Source of the DNA: a virus
Virus record (IMG/VR): IMGVR_UViG_3300046533_000460
Span: 1 to 30,507 of that record
Direction: 5' to 3' (one strand)
Length of the DNA stretch: 30,507 nt
Part shown: piece after piece, positions 11,001-17,000 of the stretch
Position numbering within the stretch: the stretch's first letter is position 1
How the letters are laid out: each line of letters opens with the position of its first letter
Notes under the pieces: model-generated
Seen by the model: the letters and a program-made list of their open reading frames with translations, nothing else
Told to the model about the DNA's origin: nothing
The model's database searches: none
Program-made: the position numbers and the translations under genes

Positions 11001-14000
11001 AGCTTGCCCGAACCGACGCTGAAAGAATCACAGCAGGCACACTCACGCCGGAGCAAGCTGCTGGACAGGTTAGCGGAGCACTTGGTGCTATCCGAAAGCT
11101 CAGGAAACCTAGCGAAGGATCTGAACGACCACAACATGGGGAACCGCCTGTTCCCGGACTCGGATCAGGAGGAAGCGTCACAGGCGCTCCACCAACTGCT
11201 GGAAAATTACCCGTTCCTGCTCCAAGAGGAGGATCTGAGGCTGGCGGAACAACTGCCGCCGGATCTACAGGGGGAGAAGGTGTACGAGAGCCTACTGGCG
11301 AACATGAGCAACGAGGACGCCTAGACAAGGCGCAAGAGGATCTCAACGATCTACTCGGCGGGCTCATGGCTTCCGAGCCGTTTCCGGAGCCGCTGGTCCA
11401 GAAGGATATGCCGGATGAAAAGACCACGGCACTCCTAAAAGCCGCGCGCTCGATGATCGCTGCCGGTGTGACCACACCGGAGAAGTTGGCTGAAATGGTC
11501 CCGCCAGCGGCGCATCAGTATTTGCAGGCGATTTGGGACGCGATGGGCATGGTCAAGAAAGACCTTCGCGCTACTCACGATTGGCCGAAGATCGTGGCTG
11601 GGATCAAGCCGTCGAAGCCACCGGAGCTAGATCCGTCAGCCAAGCTCGGTTCACAGGGGAAGGATTTTCCCGAACCAGCGCCTCAATATAGGGTTCCCTA
11701 CAAACCAACGAGCAAGCACAACTCCTTCCAGATTTTAACGCCGACGAATCTGGAATCGCCGCAGCGCGAAGCTCTCAACAAGCTGTTCTTCGAGGAAAAC
11801 ATCGACAACTACGTGATGCGGAAGATCGGCTACTCGGATAAAGAGGCCAAGGCTTTCAAGGAACTGTATTTCTCGGCTGAACAGATCGATGCGCTCGGGC
11901 TGGCGATTAAAGCCGCTGAAACCCATCCAGACCCGCTCGCTTTCATTCTTGGCGATCAAGGCGGCATCGGCAAAGGGCGCGTTGCAGCAGGCATGATGCT
12001 TTACGCCATGCAACGCGGGTGGATCCCTGTCTTTTTCACTAAGGACGTAAAGCTCTATGCCGCGATGATCAACGACTTGTATGACGTAGGCCGCGGGCAT
12101 CTGGTGCCCTTAATCACCAACAATAACGAGAAGTTTGAGGACGATCAGGGACGAATCTGGCGCACCAAAAAGCAAAAGCCGCTAATTGAGGGTGTCCGTG
12201 ACACCAAGGCGTTGCCCAAAGAGTACCAGATGATTTTCACTTCCTACGATCAGATCCAAAACGATCTGCCCGCAGGCTACACGCAACCGAGCAGACAGAT
12301 AAGGGCACAGATGAAAAGGCAACGCCAACCGCCACCGGATGGCTCCAGGATGGAAATGCTGCGGGCGATCGCGCCGAACGCGATGTTCATTCTCGACGAG
12401 AGCCACCTTGCTTCTGGCGATAGTATCAGAGCGTGGCGACTCTCACCGCTCCTAGCGGCATCAAAAGCTGCGTATTATTCCAGCGCCACCTACGCGAAGC
12501 GACCGGACAACATCGGCATCTACTTCAAGACCACGCTCTCGCGCGCGGCGCACACGATGCAGGATTTGACCGATGCGATGCAGCAAGGCGGCGTCCCGTT
12601 GCAACAAGCGGTGTCATCCATGCTGTCCGATGACGGTCTGTACATGCGGCGGGAGCGCGATTTCGGAAAAAGCACCTACCGAACGCACATCAACGTCGAA
12701 ACCAAGGATCGTGACCGTGAGTTGGCCGATACCTACACGAGCGGGCTGCGCCGGATTCTCGGTCTGTCCAACGACATTAAAGACCTCGTTGACGCGCTGA
12801 ACGAGATTCTGAGGCACACCGGCACACAACTCGGGTTGCCTTCGGCGCCGCGCCTTTCGAGCACCAATTTCGCAGCGATTATCCACAACCTGGTCAGCCA
12901 GTATCTGCTTTCGATCAAGTCCAAGGCCGCGGTTGAACGCGCGCTTTATCACATCGACGGAGGCCCGCCACCCGAAGATGGGACCGATCCTAACCGTCAG
13001 AAGCGTCGTGTTGTCGTGACCGTCCAGAACACAATGGAAAGCGCGATCGAGGCGTTGGAGCAGGGTAATTATCCGATCAGTTTCAACGGTCTTTTGATGC
13101 GCTACCTCGATAGGCAGCGCACGCTGACAAGCGGCAAAGGTCCGACCGCCACAACATTTTACATCAGCGATAAGCCAAACGAGGAACTGGCGCAATTCAG
13201 CGATCGCTCACTCGAAGGCATGATGATGACCGCCGAAACAGCTCCGGACGGTACGCGCGTTCCGGTTTGGAATAAGCCGGTAATCGAGGAGTACTTCCGC
13301 AGGCGCGCGAACGCGCTCATTCTGGTCGTTAAAGAGTTCCTCGAAACGCTTGATTTGGGCGATATGCCGATTTCGCCCATCGACTACATGCGTGACGCGA
13401 TGGAGGACGCCGGAATCAGGACGGTTGAATTGACAGGGCGCGGTAAGGGGGTGCGCAAAGACGGCTCGATCTACTCGATCAGCGGAGCCGAGAACTCCAA
13501 GAAGGCGCAAATCGAGTACATGAAGGAGTTTAATTTCAGGGACGCGCAGTTCCTGATAATGAACTCCAGCGGTTCGACCGGCATCAGCCTGCATTCGAGC
13601 ATCAAATTCAAAAACCAGGAGCAGCGGGCGATGCTGATCGTGCAACCGCATCTGGCGATTGACGATTTCATGCAAAGCCTGTGGCGCATCGATCGCACCG
13701 GCCAGCAGCAGCCACCGTTCTTCGAGGTTATCCAGACAGATATTCCCGCCGAGTTACGGCCGGCTGCGGTTCTTGAGCGCAAAATGGCGTCCCTCAACGC
13801 CAACACGACGAGTAACGCCAAGAACGAAATGAAGAAGCAGGACTCGGACATCTTCAACCAATACGGGGATGAAGTGGTCTGGCGTTATCTGGCGCAGGAC
13901 ATGGATTTCGCGCGGATGCTTGATTACGACAGCTTGCTCTTTGATCGCAGGGGCAATTTGCGGCCGCTGGAGGCGCTGGATATAGCTGATGGCGAGCTTG

Positions 14001-17000
14001 TCGCAAGGGTAACGGGGCGTCTGGCGATTCTGCCAACCGCTCAAGGCGAAGCGTTTTGGGATTACGTCAATAGAGAGTACGAAGTTCTCATCACCTATCT
14101 GACCGAGAACGGCCTCAACGCCTTGATCGCGTCACACGAGGATCTGAAAGCCGAAACGCTTGATACCAGTGAGTACACGGCAGGCAACCCGAATCCTACG
14201 AGCGCCTTTGATGGTCCCAGCACACTCGAAAGGGTGAAAGCGGAAATGGGCAAGATGCCTCGCAGCGGCAACGACGTTCTGCTCGAAGCTGGCAGGGTGC
14301 TACGGGAAGAAGCTACTGCGTTGCAAGCTCAGTGGCGTACCAAAGCACGGGAGTTCATGCAGGCCGAAGCGGATCGTCGCGTCACCCTTGAGGCCGAAAA
14401 CCTAACTCCTGCCGAGGAGGAAGCTGCTAAAGCCTTTCCGTCCAAGGAAGATTACGTGCGGAGTCTGCGCGGTGACGACGACAAGCTGAAAAACTGGCGG
14501 GAGCGGATGCGCAACGCTCAACAGATGATCGACAACTCGCTTCGGCTATTGGGCGAAACGGTTCACATTCACAATACCCGCGGCCTCGACGTTCATGGCG
14601 CGGTTGTCGAGGCCAAGCTGGACTTGGATGCTCCGCTTACTCCGAGCAAACAGAAGTTCACGGTGTGGGTTAATTCCAATCAGCGCCAGATCCACATGGC
14701 CGCAACTCAGCTCAGTGAGGATGCCAGAACGTTTCCGAGGGAACACTTCGTTGAGGCTTACGAGGAAAACGCTCAACGCTCCAACGAGTTTTACATCATC
14801 ACCGGCAACCTGCTCGCGGCCAGCGTGAACATGGGGCAGGTCCAGAACGCGCGGATCATCACCTACACCGACAACAAGGGCAACGTGAAGCAGGGCTACC
14901 TGATGCCTGCTAACTGGAATCCGCGTACCGCTTCGGGGCTGGAAGCGGTTACCGATCACCAGCATTTCAGGCAACTGCTCGATGATGGGAAAACGGTCGT
15001 ATCGCGTAATCAGAAGGTGAGTTTCCTCAGGCGCTCGCCGGGTGTGTACGAAATGCGCGTACCTGCTGGTCGAGCGGTGGGCCTCGCGTTTTGGGGGGAT
15101 CAGCGGCTTCGGAATCTGATGAACGACCGCAATTTCGAGCAGAAAGGCTCGAATTTCGTAGCCAAGTTCGGTTCCAACGCGCTCAGTCAGGTCTTTAGCC
15201 GTGTCACCGGCGCTGATCCGGATCTTGCGACACCGCTGTTCTTCAACCGGCCAGTGACACCAGGTGGCAATCCCCAAGGCCCGCTCATGGCGTCACAGCC
15301 GAATAACCCGCGAGCGGTCAAAGCTGCGGCGTACAAAGATTCATCGGGCAAAGTGCATGAGGGTGGGTTCCTAGAGCCGCACTGGAAGATTTCAGAGCGA
15401 TTGGGACGGGATTTGTTGACCGAGAAAGGCATGGGGTTTGTAACGAACGAAGGTGAGTTCCTAACTCGACGGCAGGCTTGGAAACGTGGGCAGGAAGAAG
15501 GTCAGCTTGGCAAGGGACCAGTTCTCGCGCTTGAATCGAGGGATATAGAATACGGACCGCTATTTGGTCCGATCATGGCTTCGACGCCAGCGTTCGCGCG
15601 CGACTATTGGAATGAGGACGTAAGACCGCTCGTCAAGAACGTTAAAGCTACGGCGGGTGAGATCCTCAACACGGTCGCCAAGGTGCTGACGCCTACCTAC
15701 GGCGTGAACAAGGACATTCTGGACAAGGTTCACGGGCTGATGGGCGACCGGAATCAGGTCGCTTACATCGTCGATCGCACGGGCGAGGCGTTTGAAAAGA
15801 TGTTCAATTCGATGCATCGAACGGAACTGATTACCTTCGTTGATCGAGTTAAGGAGGGCAATCCGCAGCCGACACCGGAGCTACAGGAAGCCGCCGACTT
15901 CATTCGCAAGGTCGATACCGCATCGTGGGAAGCGTTGACTGACGCCGCAGTTGCCGCTGGCATGAAGAACAATCCGGTGGCGTGGCTGGAGAATCACTAC
16001 CGCGTGATGTGGAAAACGATTCCCAATCATCCAGACACGGAAGGTCGGCGCGGAGGCCGTAGCCCGCTGCGCGGATCGCGCGGAATGGCGAAGCAGCACA
16101 CGCTCGCCAACATGAGCGAAGGCATAGACGCCGGTGGCATCCCTTTCTCCTACAACCCGATCGTCAACTTGAAAATGGCGCTGGCCGACATTTGGAAATA
16201 CACGACTGCGCTCAAGCTATGGGCGTGGGCAAAGGACAACGGTCACGCGACTTTCGTGCGCGGAGCGTTCCCGAAATTGCCTAGCGGAATGTCGTGGCTG
16301 GAGGATTCAATCGCGGACGTCTGGTTCCCTGCCGAGAGCGGCGAGGGACTTGTCCACGGCGGGAAGTACGCGATGGACGAGGGTTTTGGCCGGTTGCTTA
16401 ACAACTTTCTTTCGCGCGATCTGATTCGCCAGACCAAGACAGGGCGCGGTCTGATGTGGATCAAGAACGCTACGACCAGCGTCGAACTGATGTTCTCCCT
16501 GTTCCACGGCGTGTTTGAAACCTTGGAAACCGTGGCGTCCAATGTCGGGCTGGGCTTGAGCCAGATGTATAACCGCGGAATGATCGGCGGGGACACGAGC
16601 GGGCTGGTGCAGGGAATGGTGAACATCATCAAGTCACCGGCTACGCCGATCACGGTGGCGAATCTCGGTTCACGGTTCCGCGAAATGGCCGGTAAGGCTG
16701 ATGAGTTTTTCGATACGCCGGAAGGCAAAGCGTTTCTCAAGGTTCACCCTGATGCGCGAGAAATGATTGGCTACCTATTCTCTGGTGGCTGGAAGCCGAA
16801 CGAAGTCGAAGCCGATTGGAAGAATCAGTCGGTGCGCGCCTTCATGGATTCGCTCAAAGATTTGAAGGAAGGCAACTCGAAGAATTACGTGGGCGCGGGA
16901 CTGCGAGCTGCGCCCGCTGCTGCCGAGTTTATGATGGGCCCGCTTTTCGACAGGTTCATTCCCAATCTCAAAGTCGGCCAGTTCGTTACCGAAATGCGCG

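Noticed and set aside
10942-11475. Minus-strand ORF of 177 codons opposite the linker region
   Set aside because: Gly/Pro/Ser low-complexity product mirroring the plus-strand linker. No ribosome site considered convincing, and all neighbours are on the plus strand.
14546-15277. Minus-strand ORF of 243 codons opposite the helicase region
   Set aside because: Antisense shadow of well-conserved plus-strand coding sequence; the product has no recognisable domain.
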